Of a DNA stretch of 64,000 nt, positions 24,705 to 36,786 are shown one piece after another. The notes under the pieces are model-generated. The model searched no databases. It was not told the origin of the DNA and was given only the letters and a program-made list of their open reading frames with translations. The stretch is from the NCBI GenBank assembly GCA_027605045.1, contig JAQFWX010000016.1, positions 62,001 to 126,000 on the forward strand, in the 5' to 3' direction. The position numbers and the translations under genes were made by a program. Within the stretch, counting starts at the first letter, position 1. Each line of letters begins with the position of its first letter. Source of the stretch: Phallus indusiatus. Lineage: Eukaryota > Basidiomycota > Agaricomycetes > Phallales > Phallaceae.

Positions 24705-26375
24705 CTATACGACGGGAGTGGCTTCTTCCTCACTAGGCAAGATATCATTTAGAACGTCGCCACTTTCGCCACCTTCCTCCGCATTTATGCTAGGAGTGCC
24801 CAGTTCGGTGAGGAAAGATTGATGAACATGGAGGAGTACATTTCCAAACTGAAGTGTTGGTAACGTTATGTTACTAGCGTGAATTTCCGCAGAATTACGA
24901 CGACGTAGTTCCAAGGTAAAGTCAGCGACTAAAATTGCCGAAAGACTTGAAAGTTGATAAAAGTTTGAGTGCGTCGGGTAAACCAGTGAATGGCCTTACC
25001 TGTTTTGGAAAATCACTAGGATGAGCGGTATCGGTGATGATGGATCCTAATCAAGTTCTGCAATTTGGAAATGCGCCAGAGAAAAACTATGCCGGCTCAC
25101 GCGGTTGATCTTGCAAAAGGTCAATTTAGTCTGTATTTTTGTTATCAACTCAACCTACCATTCCCAGAATTACAATAGCAACTGTGAAAATAGCCACGAA
25201 ACTATGGTATAAAATGGTGTGAGGAATTTGTGACATCCAGTTTTTACGATAACTGCTCACCAACATCTTAATATACCTGAGGTTTGTTGTCAAAAAAATC
25301 ATAATGCAATATTTATTGAGTACCCACACTGTTTGAAAAGTATAGGAACTAGACCGGTTTGGCTTTGAATACCAGCTGCCCGTTTTAGTTTCCATGTACC
25401 CCAAATTTCGCGCATGCAAGTCATAGATACAACAACATCCATAAAGCCAATTAATATGTCTTGCGCAAGACTTCCCATTAACTGGGGTTCTAAGATGTAT
25501 ATTTAACCAACGAAAGGCTCGATCACCCCAAGTCTATCAAATCATACCAGTGAAGCTATTACGAATTGTAATCAACAGTCAGGACTTTCAGACAAGAACG
25601 GATCTTACTTTTCACTACAAGTACCAGCTATAAGGATTCAGACTTTCGCTCAGAACTAAGAAGAATCGGCTTCTTTACCATAGATGAATGGATATAAACC
25701 TAGTACTCCAACGAAAAGAATAGCCAATATCGTAACCAAGAGTTTATTCCCTTTACATAATGAGTATGCGCGGGCTATTAACAAGCCTAGAAATAACATT
25801 TATGTCATGTTTCGCAGCTTATGATGGGTATTTACACACCTTGAGTACCCAAAAATGACAACACAATGCTAACTGTTTGTGCGTCAAAGATGACATCGCA
25901 AGCCCTTTTAATATCTCAGTTTTAGCTGAAATTCTATTTGAATCGCACCTCAATGACTAAAGAGTCAGTAATACAATGTATATCGATTCGTCAAAGGAAA
26001 ATTCAATCAACATACTAGTGAACCAAATTGTTGGTTAAATACGAGGCCAAGCACCAGTTGAGTCAAGGTTACATATACGTTAAAGATATAAAGCCAGGTG
26101 GGTAGGCTAAATCGCCTCATCCATATGTATTCCACTTCTTGCGAGAAGTTTAACATGATAGCATAGGCCATAAGGACTAGACCCTCTTCATGATCAAGTC
26201 GTTCTCGTAAGCGACGCGGTGCGGACTCACCAAAAGAACTGAGAGAAACCAACTGAGAGATATAGCTTTTGTGAGTGCAATAAATATAAGTATTCAAGAA
26301 AAGACGAAGCACACACGTTATATAAGCTTCGTGAACGAGCATGTCTATATCTTGGCTGTCGAGTGTAGAGTTCAT
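24705..26375 (-). CDS. DUF6533-type membrane protein, subtype A
   Basis: The start at 26375 reads MNSTLDSQDIDMLVHEAYI. A second exon ends YISQLVSLSSFG before GTGAGT. The DUF6533 exon (about 26175-26014) reads LMAYAIMLNFSQEVEYIW, then RRFSLPTWLYIFNVYVTL. The TM5 exon (about 25470-25330) reads DILIGFMDVVVSMTC and MREIWGTWKLKRAAGIQS. The last exon ends at 24705: SAILVADFTLELRRRN, LPTLQFGNVLLHVHQSFL, then an acidic tail EEGGESGD. The frames are open throughout the inferred exons. It is the best-preserved subtype A gene and the reference for the copies at 14.8 and 31.9 kb. Confidence 0.78.
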
Positions 26376-27159
26376 AATTTCAGCGATGATAACGAACGAA
26401 GATAGTGTTTTGGCTTATTGTCGGTTTTTTAATGAGTTGATACGTGCGCGCAGGAGTATACAGGAAGAAAGGGTAACCAAAAGGTAATGTGCGCTGGAGG
26501 AAAAATAGTATAGTAGGTTAGAGGAAGTAAAGTAGTTTAGATCTAATAAAGCTGTTTTAATACCCAAAGTTGGACCGAGGGGAGAGCTGCGATGTGCGCG
26601 CTATGCAGAGATTGGTCGCCGCTCCGGTATATGCGCCGGTCCGTCAATCTTCTGCAATTTTAATTACATTGTACCTTTTTCATTCAACTTTCCTGGCCGT
26701 TTCACATCTTCCATTTACTTTTAAAATTGCATATCATCACCATTCCATATTCCCGGAAATTCACAACACAATGTATATAAAAACATTTTCTTAGCTTATA
26801 AAATACAACAACTATGTTTCCCTCTTACTTTTCCCTCTAAGTACACAGACACTGATTCTCTCTTCCTTCCTGTTCGCTTTTAAGACGCACGTATCAAGAA
26901 GTTCGATGTTATTATGTGTTTCGAAACGATGGGTTTATCGCTGATATCACATACTTATATTAACTCAGTTGATGACTCTGTCTTGTTTCTTTTCATCAAC
27001 TTACCGAGGCATGAGGAGTATCAAAAGACTTGTTTCCATAAGATTGGTGAATTAAATAGTAATCTCATCGCACATAGGTATCAATCTTTGTGAGATTCGG
27101 CAAACGGGAGCTCCATCCAATGGCACTTTTGGAAAATGAATGGCGGTACCTATATAATC
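26376..27159. other. Intergenic, no gene seen
   Basis: Upstream region of the gene starting at 26375. AT-rich, with a CT-rich stretch at about 26815-26880. Only short chance frames. Confidence 0.45.
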
Positions 27160-28130
27160 AAAGCATCGAGCCTAATAAACAACGCACAATTGTGTTAGGA
27201 GGAAGGAACAGAAGGGTGATTTGAATATTCGAGCAGTCTTGAATGTTGCCTTGCTTAAGAGAGAGTTTTCCGTGAGCGTATACACTCGAAGAATTTGAAC
27301 TTGGAATGCGCAGATGACCTGTTTTTGGTCAACCATGACTCACAAAACGTAACTGCGCACAACCGTCCATCTTCGTCCCACTATCTCATCTCATCAGTGG
27401 AAGACGATCAATGATTGACGTACATCATATTGCTATTGATTTGTTAGCATATTAAATCAAAGACTGACCGTACAATTATACCGATATTATCGTAACACAA
27501 GCCGATTCTCTATTATTAGTAGCGTATGGATCGTCGAAGATAGAAACAACTTTGTCAAGACAAGAACAATTATTCTGGAACCCAGCGCAAAGTCGAATTC
27601 TGCGAGCCAGGCTCCAGCGCCGCTGACGCAGTCGCTGGCGCTGGCGAGGTACAGGGTTTCCCCAAACTTCGAAACCCTTGGCACCTGTCATATTGCAATT
27701 GAGAAACAAGGTGCCAGAATTGGATTATCAGTGTGACGGTCAGAAGGGAGTCATGATATTCGTTGAGCGAATGGGAAAGGCGATCGGTGCTACGCACACA
27801 GCGCGTGAGTAACGAACGGCACCTAGGAAACTTGACAAGACTTCCCGAGACCGAGAATATAATGATAGGAAAAAATACTAGCGACAAACGAGTGTGTAAA
27901 CATTCATTAGTCCAAGTCATATCGTAATATCAATTTCCAGCGTGGGATCAACGTAGAAATGAGAAAAGAGAAAAGACACGAAATGGAAACATCGAAAGCT
28001 TTTACATAAGCGACGTCCAAGAAAGCACTGAACACAACAACTACCAGTACATAAATACAAACATAAACAGTCTACCACTAGCACAAGTATCAAAACCATT
28101 TCACTGTTATTCGAAGTATAATTATTAAAG
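27160..28130. repeat. Shortened copy 3 of the bHLH 3' flank (block B1)
   Basis: 27160-27800 matches 33985-34620 closely (shared 'gttagcatattaaatcaaagactgac'). It then jumps at about 27800 to sequence equivalent to 36450-36760, so about 1.8 kb of GA-rich flank present in the sister block is missing. It runs directly into the 3' end of the subtype B gene. Confidence 0.75.
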
Positions 28131-28158
28131 TGTCAAAATCATTCATTTGGACTTTCAC

Positions 28159-29903
28159 TCAACATGCAAATTCACACCCAGAGACAGGTGTAATCTGCTC
28201 CCGAACTCCGACAGTAGTCCCCCCAATAGTATTAGGAATTTCATCATCCTCTCTATCGTTCCGTTCCCCCGCCTCGACGTCTTCTGGAGTTCCCATTTCC
28301 ACGAGGATTGACTCATGAACATTTTGAAGGAAATTTTGAATACGGAGTGTAGATGACGACAGTACGAAACTAGTAGACTCGTCGATGCCCGTCCGGTTGC
28401 ATTGACGAAGGTCCAAAGTAAAATCAGCGAATATGATTGTTAAAAGACTGAAGCATATTAGATGGAGAAAGCCCAAGACATATATAAGGACATTGGCTTC
28501 ACCTGGTTTGGATGCGACCCAGGATTATGGATAGAAAAATCTAAGCGAGTCCGGCTGAACTGAAACCTCGTGGATGCAAGACATTGAGATGAGGTGCTTA
28601 CATTTCGCGACTATAAAAAAAATAAGCCAAGAAAAATATGCAATCAATCGAGAAAATTACTCCGACGCTTATTTTAACAATCATAAAAAATATCACAATG
28701 CTTTCTCCGATTTAGAAAATGAACGAAATTATCTCAATAAAAATCTCACCAGCATTTCAATACATCTATGAGATGATTTTTATTGATAAAGGAGAAAATT
28801 ATCGCATTTACATACTCTGTTTGAAGAATATTGACACAAGATCATTGCGATGTCCAATGCCGGATTGACACTTCAATTTCCACGTGCCCCAAAGTGACCA
28901 AGTGCAAATGCCTAACACCAGAAGACTGGTGCAGATAGTAGAAATTCCGAATGTGAAACTGAGTATAATTCTGTGACCTAATTCGCATGTTGCTTGAGCC
29001 GAAGTTGTTTTGATAATTGAATCCTGAACTCGACTCCATACCAGGCAACCTAAAGCTAGAAGTGATTGAGAAAGGAACGATTTGTATTGAATATATATTC
29101 ATGCACTCACGCTGTGTAACATCCATATGGTCCCACAATGTCTGAACATAGCAAAAAATCGATTAGCATCTGGCTTCGTTGAGATAGGTTTCTTACTGAG
29201 TATCAATAATATCATTCCAGCTAAAAAGGCAAAGACTAAAATCGCTCCTAAAAGTCTACTTCCTTTACACACAGCGTATGCACGAAAGATCAGCAGGCCT
29301 GATATAATTATGGTTTTACTGTGTTTTAGTAAAAGATAACAGATCATGATGCACCCACCTTGTATCCCTACTTGTGCCAAAACAAACCAAAACGCCGTAA
29401 AGTGAAAAAATGCATTACAAAGGCTTTAAAGTTTTTGAAATTGTCACAAATTAGAAAATATATCTCTTACTGTTTTGACTAGAAACGTTAGTGGGGTATA
29501 TGTCAGCAGCATCGATTACTAGTAGGAGACTTACTTTTGGAATCACTTTGATTCCAAAATCAATTTCAGGCCCTTGGTTCAATAAAGATCCATATCTTGT
29601 GATAATATAAAACAGCGTAACAAGACTGAATCGCTTCCGCCATATATATTCTACTTCTTCCGAGAACCTCAACAAGGTTGCATATACAAGAAGTGCTAGG
29701 GATGATCAGCTATTGTTTGACCTGAAATCAAATAATAAACTCACTGAAGGTACAGAGATTAGTCAAGTATAAAATAAATCTACATGAGACAATCAAGAAC
29801 CGTGACGAATGCTTATATGAAGAAAATTTACATACTCTTCAGAATGCAGCTCGTTCAACCACTCGAGCTTGTGCCGTGTTCCATAATCGATTATTTTAGC
29901 CAT
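28159..29903 (-). CDS. DUF6533-type membrane protein, subtype B
   Basis: The start at 29903 gives an N-terminus unlike subtype A: MAKIIDYGTRHKLEWLNELH before a GTATGT donor. The DUF6533 exon (about 29690-29535) reads LLRFSEEVEYIWRKRFSLVT, then LFYIITRYGSLLNQG. Other exons carry GLLIFRAYAVCKGSRLLGAI and WSLWGTWKLKCQSGIGHRND. The last exon contains IIFADFTLDLRQCNRTG, VHESILVEMGTPED and an acidic end. No stop was seen in the inferred exons. It is almost identical in parts to the gene at 36787-38500. Confidence 0.78.
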
Positions 29904-31106
29904 TTATGCGCCACTATGTCCAGCCAGTATCGCGCTCAAACCCTGAATGTTGTGATAGCTGTTGTGAAATGCCAGCGTGTCTGAGATACCAAGTCAAAGG
30001 CCAAAGGATTCTAAACTGTTAAATACTTGTTATTCTAACCTTGGCAAACTCCATTTGCACCACTTTCCGTGATCGAAAATAGGTTAAGGTTATACAGGTA
30101 CTGGGAGTGAATGTGTACATGGTTAACGGCCTGAGAGGCTGTTCCGGTACGAAGCTTCCCTGCAATTCATTGTATTGTATGGTGAGTCAACTCCCGAAAC
30201 TTACCCGCAATTCATTGTATTGTATGAAGAGACAGTTCCCGAAACGGACCGTCTTTCAGCCGCTTCGCTAAACATCTTGGCATACTTATGTAATCAGAGT
30301 GTTATTTTTGGTCTTTTTTCGATGATAGCCATTATGTGCATACCAATTCTTGTCCAGCACCTACGAACACCAGAGTGATTGAACCACGCGGTCCGTGTAT
30401 GTGGGACCCCAAGATGTATACCCCAGCCGGTATAATTGCCTTCGTCTGGTGCGCTTTGGCACAGGTTACAACGAGCCAACCTATTTCGGAATACGAGTAG
30501 GTTCGTTCAATGTAAGTACCAGGGCAAGCAATCTTCCATGTTACGGACCTACGAGTCTTGCGGGATCATCTATCATAATGTGACTCATCTCGGAAAGAGA
30601 AGTGTTCAATGTTTTAAATGGACCTACATACTTTGCAGGAACGGAGCAGCTTTCGGACGCTAAATCCGCACAGCGCACGCCGAGGCCTGGTACCAGATCA
30701 ATCAAAAACAGCCCAAAAAAGGACGAAAATGGGAATGTATTTCAGAACCGCCCGCCAGAGTAAAAAAAGGACAATGAAGTTGAGAGAAAAAGGGGGGCGA
30801 TACTGTCTTCTCTTTTTTCCTTATATAGGCGTAATTTTTCCTCAAGGATAAACTTTCTTGTCCTACGTCTTGTCACGACAGCCACTACTATCGCTTTAGT
30901 TTCAGCGTATAATGAGCGTCCCGAGGTTTTCATGTCCAGAATATTCCAGAGAAATGTTGATCGTCCACAGCCTGAGGTGCGGTAAATCTTGCCAAGAAAT
31001 ATCAGATCCAGCCCATGTTCTCATTTGGGTAGCAAGTTGATGAATAGGTATTCAAGATAATACATTCGTTAGCTTTTCGCGGTTCAAGCTCAAGACATAG
31101 AATTTC
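29904..31106. repeat. Upstream region of subtype B gene, shared with 38.5-39.8 kb
   Basis: Collinear with 38501-39790 with gaps. Shared blocks include 'gcgccact(a/g)t(g/a)tccagccagtatcgcgctcaaa', the 'gaagagacagtt' block and the 'cctacgtcttg' end. A 19-base word, 'gcaattcattgtattgtat', is tandemly present here (about 30160 and 30211) but once in the sister. No supported gene. Confidence 0.65.
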
Positions 31107-31220
31107 GGGGCCTGCCAAGCGCTACGCAGTGGAATCGTCCACATGGTGGTGCAGTCCTATTGATGGAGGCGGTGGAGGCGGAAGCGGTGGAGGCAGAAGC
31201 GGTGGAAGTACGACAGATGG
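31107..31220 (-). pseudogene. bHLH gene C-terminal fragment (copy 3)
   Basis: The minus strand reads a proline run followed by SIGLHHHVDDSTA, matching the PPPPLGMYHHANDSTA end of the intact factor. Here the proline-coding GGC/GGT tract has expanded. The upstream DNA-binding part is absent. Confidence 0.7.
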
Positions 31221-31745
31221 CAAGGGCCGCAGAATTTGACGCGCAAAGCCTACTGGCCAATGATGTCCGATTGTGAACATGTGAACTATTCGTGGACTAT
31301 TGTGAACCTTCTTTTTCATCAGACTCGTCTCAGAGGTATACAATCATTTCCGCGAGTTTTCGTCCAGCAGTTGTCCAAAAAAAGATCCTTGTCAAATCCA
31401 CGCAATACTAGGGTATGCTTTTTTCTCTCTCTTTGATCTTGAAAGAGCTACATACGTGTTAAAATGCATAAGTTTTCCAGAAGGTGGACTCGCTATATCT
31501 GTTACGCCCGGGGACAGACTTTGCGACATACACTTGCGCCTTGTAAATCGTGAAAGCACACGCTGGGGTGATTGGGGTGTGTAGCCAGTGTACTGTTCTC
31601 TTCGCGCCTCCTACCCGTAAGACTGATATCCATCGCCTGTATAGGTAGCCTGCCTGGTTTCAACCCTGGCAAGTCTGTGTTTGTAGCCTTATCCGCATTG
31701 AACACTAGCGCCACAGGCTGATACTCCAAAGCCTGTCTCTCAGAA
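31215..31745 (-). pseudogene. Decayed copy 3 of unrecognised gene X
   Basis: Retains ALVFNADKATNTDLPGLKPG and IQAMDISLTG, equivalent to VLVFTKADLPGLRPG and IQVIDISLMV in copy 1, but with insertions and shifts. It is truncated where copy 1 continues into REVAPPSFLRDD. It sits between the bHLH remnant and a subtype A DUF6533 gene, as in copies 1 and 2. Confidence 0.5.
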
Positions 31746-31912
31746 TTGATGCCTCCTGAGGGTATCTCAATATTAAGTTATACGGTGGCAAGAATGAGGA
31801 AATATCGGAGGTAGTTCAACAATCAACAAAACATATAAAATTCAATTTTAAACGTTTAATTTATCTGTCAGATCCGTTTTTACAAATAACAAGCATCCGA
31901 AGCCACTCCATT

Positions 31913-33588
31913 TTATACGACGGGAGTGGCCTCTTCCTCACTAGGCAAGATATCATTTAGACCATCGCCGCTCTCCTCATGGTTACTGTCTTCCTCTGCA
32001 TTTATACTAGGAGTCCCCATCTCAACAAGGAAGGATTGATGAACATGAAGGAGCATAATTCGAAACTGAAGTGTTGGTAACATTATGTTACTAGTGTGAA
32101 TTTCCGCAGAATTACGACGACGTAGTTCCAAGGTAAAGTCAGCGACTAGAATTGCCGAAAGACTTTGTATTTGTAGAGGTTTGAGTGTGGCGGTAAACCA
32201 TCAGATGACCTTACCTGTTTTGGAAGGACGCTATGGAGGGCGAGATTATTGATATTTCTGGGCTCTAAACAAGTTCCGCAACTGGGAAATGCGCTAGAGA
32301 AAAATGAAGGGCTCACATAATTGACCTTGCAAAGGGTCAATCACTCTGTAAAGTCATCATTAATTCTTAGAACTTACTATATCCAGAGTTAAGAGAGGAA
32401 CCATAAGGATAGTCACGAAACTATGGTAGAAAGGGGTGAGAAATCTCATGTTGATGTGACTGTCTTTACGATCACAGCTCACCAACATCTTGATACACCT
32501 GAGATTTGTTATTTGATGAACTGTAGTGAAAGCTTTATTGAGTACGCACACTGTCTGAGAAGTATTGAAACTAGATCGGTTTGGCTTTGAATTCGATTGT
32601 CAGTCGCCCGTTTTAGTTTCCATGTACCCCAAATTTCGCGCATGCAAAGCACAAATACGACAACATCCATAAAGATAATCAATATGTTTCCCGCGTAACC
32701 CCCTAATATTTGGGATCCTAAGATGTATTTTCAGCCGACGGATGACTTAATCGCTCTAGTCTATCATATCATATCATACCAGTGGGGCTACGAGCTGCGA
32801 TCAACAATCAGAACTTCAAGACAAGAACAGATCTTACTTTTTACCACAACTGAAAGCTATAAAGATTCAGAGTTTCATTCTGATCTTAAAAATCAGCTTC
32901 CTTACCATCGATAAATGGGAATAAACCTAATACTGAAATGAAAGGAACAAACAATATCGTAACCAAGAGTTTGTTTCCTTTACACAGTGAGTATGCACGA
33001 GCAGTTAATAAGCCTCAATAACACTTTATGTCATGTCTTGCAAGTTATGATAGGTGTTTACACACCTTGAGTACCCAGATATCCTAACGCCTGGCCAGCT
33101 GTTGCTGTATGAAAGACGACATCGCAAGCCCTTTGATATCTCAGCGTTAGTTCAATTGCTATTAAGATCATACCTCAATGACTAGAAGAGTGGGTAATAA
33201 AAAATCTATCGAAGGGAGATTCAATCGACATACTAGTGGTAATAGATAATATATAATAACAAGCCCCTGTTGAACTAAGGTTGCGTACACGGTGAAGATA
33301 TAAAGCCAGGTGGGTAGGCTAAACCGCTTCATCCATATGTGTTCCAATTCTTGCGAGAAGTTTAACATGGTAGCATAGGCCATAAGGACTAAGACTCTGT
33401 TCATGATCAGTTGTTCCCGTAAGCGATGCAGTGCGGGCTCACCAAAAGCACTGATAATAGCCAACTGATAGATGTAGCTTTTATGAGTAAGTATAAAATA
33501 TCTGGTTTGTCACAAAAAGGCACACAGACTTTGTATAAGCTTCGTAAATAAGCATGTCTATATCTGTGCTGTCGAATGTAGAGTTCAT
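31913..33588 (-). CDS. DUF6533-type membrane protein, subtype A
   Basis: The start at 33588 reads MNSTFDSTDIDMLIYEAYTK. The DUF6533 exon (about 33390-33235) reads LMAYATMLNFSQELEHIW, then KRFSLPTWLYIFTVYATLVQ. The TM5 exon reads ILIIFMDVVVFVLCMREIWG, then TWKLKRATDNRIQSQTDL, two or three residues longer than in the 24.7 kb sister. The last exon has SAILVADFTLELRRRN, LPTLQFRIMLLHVHQSFL-VEMGTP and an acidic tail (EEDSNHEESGD). Frames are open in all inferred exons. Confidence 0.78.
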
Positions 33589-33984
33589 TTTAGCGACAAT
33601 GATAATGAACAAAGACGGCATTCTGAGTTATTGTGGGTTTTTGAATAAGTTCTGGGGATATCTTTGATCTGGGTTCACGAGAATACATCCATCCGCGGCC
33701 GGTATTACCTTCGTTAATATATGATATCAAAACACATGGGTGCCAACTTCGTGAACGTAACCCTTGTCTCAGTTGACGAGTATGTGTTGTTCCTCCAAGT
33801 TCGCCGCTGGTACTTTACCACTGAAACACAAGGAATTTAAGAAACTGTTTCAGTAAGATCATGAACTAAACATTCATGGCATCACAATCAGATACAAATC
33901 TTCGTGGGAATTAGTAAATGGGGGGTTCCATGTTCGGATCTGCCGGTGGCACTTCAGAAAGTGCCTATGTACTTAAAGCCAAGT
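33589..33984. other. Intergenic upstream of subtype A gene
   Basis: About 33630-33800 resembles 16400-16570 upstream of the first subtype A gene. No gene is seen. Confidence 0.5.
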
Positions 33985-36760
33985 GAGTACTTTGTCGAGC
34001 CTGATAAACAACTGACGATTGAGTTGGAAGGAAGGAACGGAGGGTAGTTTGAATATTCGGGCCGTCTTCAGTAGTCTTGAATGTTGCCTTGCTTAAAAAT
34101 GTTCCGCAAACGTATACACTCGTAGGATGTTAACTTGGAATGAACACATGACCTGTTTGTGGCGAAGGATGACTCACAAAATGTAACAGCGCACAACTGT
34201 GCGTCTTTGTTCCCTGATCCCATCTCATCAGTGGAAGATGATTAATGTGCATTGCCTTGCTATTGATTTGTTAGCATATTAAATCAAAGACTGACTGTAA
34301 AATATACTGGGAAATATAGATAGTTAATACTATCATAACACAAACAGATTCCCCAGTAGCATATGAATCGTCAAAGGTAAATAACTTTGTCAGGACAAGA
34401 ACGATAATTCTGGAATTGAGCGCAAAGTCAAATTCTGCGAGCCGGCGCCGCTGACGCTGGTGAGGTACTACAGGGTTTGCCAAAACTTCGAAACCCATTT
34501 GGCATCTGTCATATCGCAAATGAGAAACAGAACTGCAATATCAAGATGACGATCAGGACTCGTGATATTTGTTCAACAAATGGGGAAGGTGATCGGAATG
34601 CTACCCACACAGCTCTTCTCAGCAAGCCATCAGGTGCCGACCCTTCGTGGTTAAATCTAAATCAAGAGTTTTACAACTTGCATGACTTCCTTTTGTGATA
34701 TCAAGCAAGCTGAGCCCGTCGTCTTCCGCGTACTTGACACACTGGAAAAAAAAACCAAGGATCTGATGAAGAACGACGACCAAAAAGAGAAAAGACTGTG
34801 ATTGTTTGACAAAAAGGTGTAACAAGAACCTTCTGAGATAATCTACACGACGACCAAAAAAATACAAAAAATGCAAAAAAAATTGGGGGAAGAGAAATCA
34901 CCAAAACAAAAAAGAGGTTAGATGAATTGATGATTGGGAATGGAAAGGGAATGAAACGAGATTGAAATGCAAGAAGGGAAAAACAAGAAATGGATATTTG
35001 TTGGCGGATATAGCAGATCCTGATATGAATGAAATCAAGGGGATCAAGAGACCAAAGAATCAAAAACCGAATGAAGATTAGATAACATGAAAAAAATGAT
35101 CACAAAGCTCCATTGGTAATTGATCGCCGAAAAAAAGAAAATAAACCTAGAGCATTCGGCAATCCACCACATACATACATACTTCAAACCCATTCCATAT
35201 CCGAATGAAGAAAAAAAAATGGCAAAAAAAAGGAGATGAGAAACAAAACAAAACAAAATGTTGCACAAGTGTTGAAAGATGATGGTTGTGTTCGTTGTCG
35301 TTGTCGTTGTCGCTCCCAATTACATATTTGGAGTGAGTTTCGTACCGAGCCGTTCACGTTTTGTAACAGAAAAAATTCGTTTCTTTCCAGAATGGGAAGG
35401 GAGGGGGAACGGGGAGAAGAGGGGAGGTGGGAGCAGGAAAGCGCAATCACAAAACGTTGTCGACCACAAGATGTGAGCAACGTGACTAGGAAGATGTGCA
35501 GTGAACAAGCAGCATAGCGAGCGAGAGAAAAAATGGATCGCGATTTGTCGATTTGTTCAAAGATGCTGAGACCGGATGAACCAAGTGATGAAGAAGCTGA
35601 AGCATACACCGCAAGCAAAGCCGATATAAACACAATTGTGGTAAAATGAAGTCTCTGAAGCCATACCAGCGAGAAGAGGGAGGACGATATGATGAGGGGA
35701 ACAGTGATCAGGTTGTGATGACTGATCGACCGATCAAAGCCAAACGATTTGATCAGAGAGCGTGAGTAGTGGGCTATTTCAAGTAAGGATCTTGCTAATT
35801 ATAAACTGGAGCAATCAACAATCATCTCCAGATGGCGTACGATTTGATTGAAAGCTTCGACGACAACTTGAAAGTGAGCTTTCGAAAGAAAAGGAATGAA
35901 ACGAGTGTGAGAAGGGGAGAAGAAAGCAAATATGTCAATGTGGAAAAGTGAACATGTACGTTTGACCAAGCCGGTGGTTTCATTCCGGCTGAAGGCATCA
36001 AACGGATGCATTCGGGGAGAGGTGCTCAGATGCAACAAAAAGTCCTATCGTGAGCACGTCTTCTCGTCGGGATCAGCAAGTGGATTTGATAGAAGAGCCT
36101 GGCAAGAATATATTGTTCGGACATGGTAAGCCGGTCGTATTCGGTTTTGGTAATAGTGAAATCAGCAACAGTAACCTCCACGACGAGAAAAAAAGGCTTC
36201 CAAAAATAACCGTAAAAAGTCCATCGTTTGGCTAATGAAAGGAAAGCCTGGAGTAAGTACAAAGCATCTTGAGGAATCAGATATCCAGCCTCCTCGAAAC
36301 AAACCAAACCAAACCGAAGCCGACGGAGAGTTATACCCAAATGTGAAAACAACCAGAGTCAGGAAGCGAATGAAGGAAGGTCAAGCGCTTCATTATTCAA
36401 TCCTCCATGAGTATAAAGCATTAGCAGAAAACAATACAGCGCCTGTGTACTTGAGTAACCGTGCCTAAGGCAAACTTGACAAGACTTCCCAAAGCCGAGA
36501 ACATAATAGTCGAGAATCGAGCGTGCGTCAACGTTCAATAGTCTGAGCCATGTCGCGATATCATTGTCCAGCTCTACATTGACGGTTTCCAAGCGTAGAA
36601 AATGAGAGTAAAGGGAAAGACACAAGTGAAAACCCCCAAGCTTTAAGCGACGCCCAGGAAAGCGCTGAACACAACAACTACGAGTACACACAAACACAAA
36701 CAGTCCACCACTGGCACAAGTATCAAGACTATTCCACTGTTATTCGATGTATAATTATTG
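33985..36760. repeat. Copy 4 of the bHLH 3' flank (block B2)
   Basis: A long copy. 33985-34620 matches 27160-27800, and 34700-35760 matches 41690-42840 and 20580-21980. 35760-36760 holds the 'cttgctaattataaactgg' and 'aagccgacgga' blocks also seen in copies 1 and 2. It ends directly at the 3' end of the second subtype B gene, without a bHLH C-terminal remnant. GA-rich with strand-skewed open frames, not supported as coding. Confidence 0.75.
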
Positions 36761-36786
36761 TCAAAATCATTCAGTTTGACTTCCAT

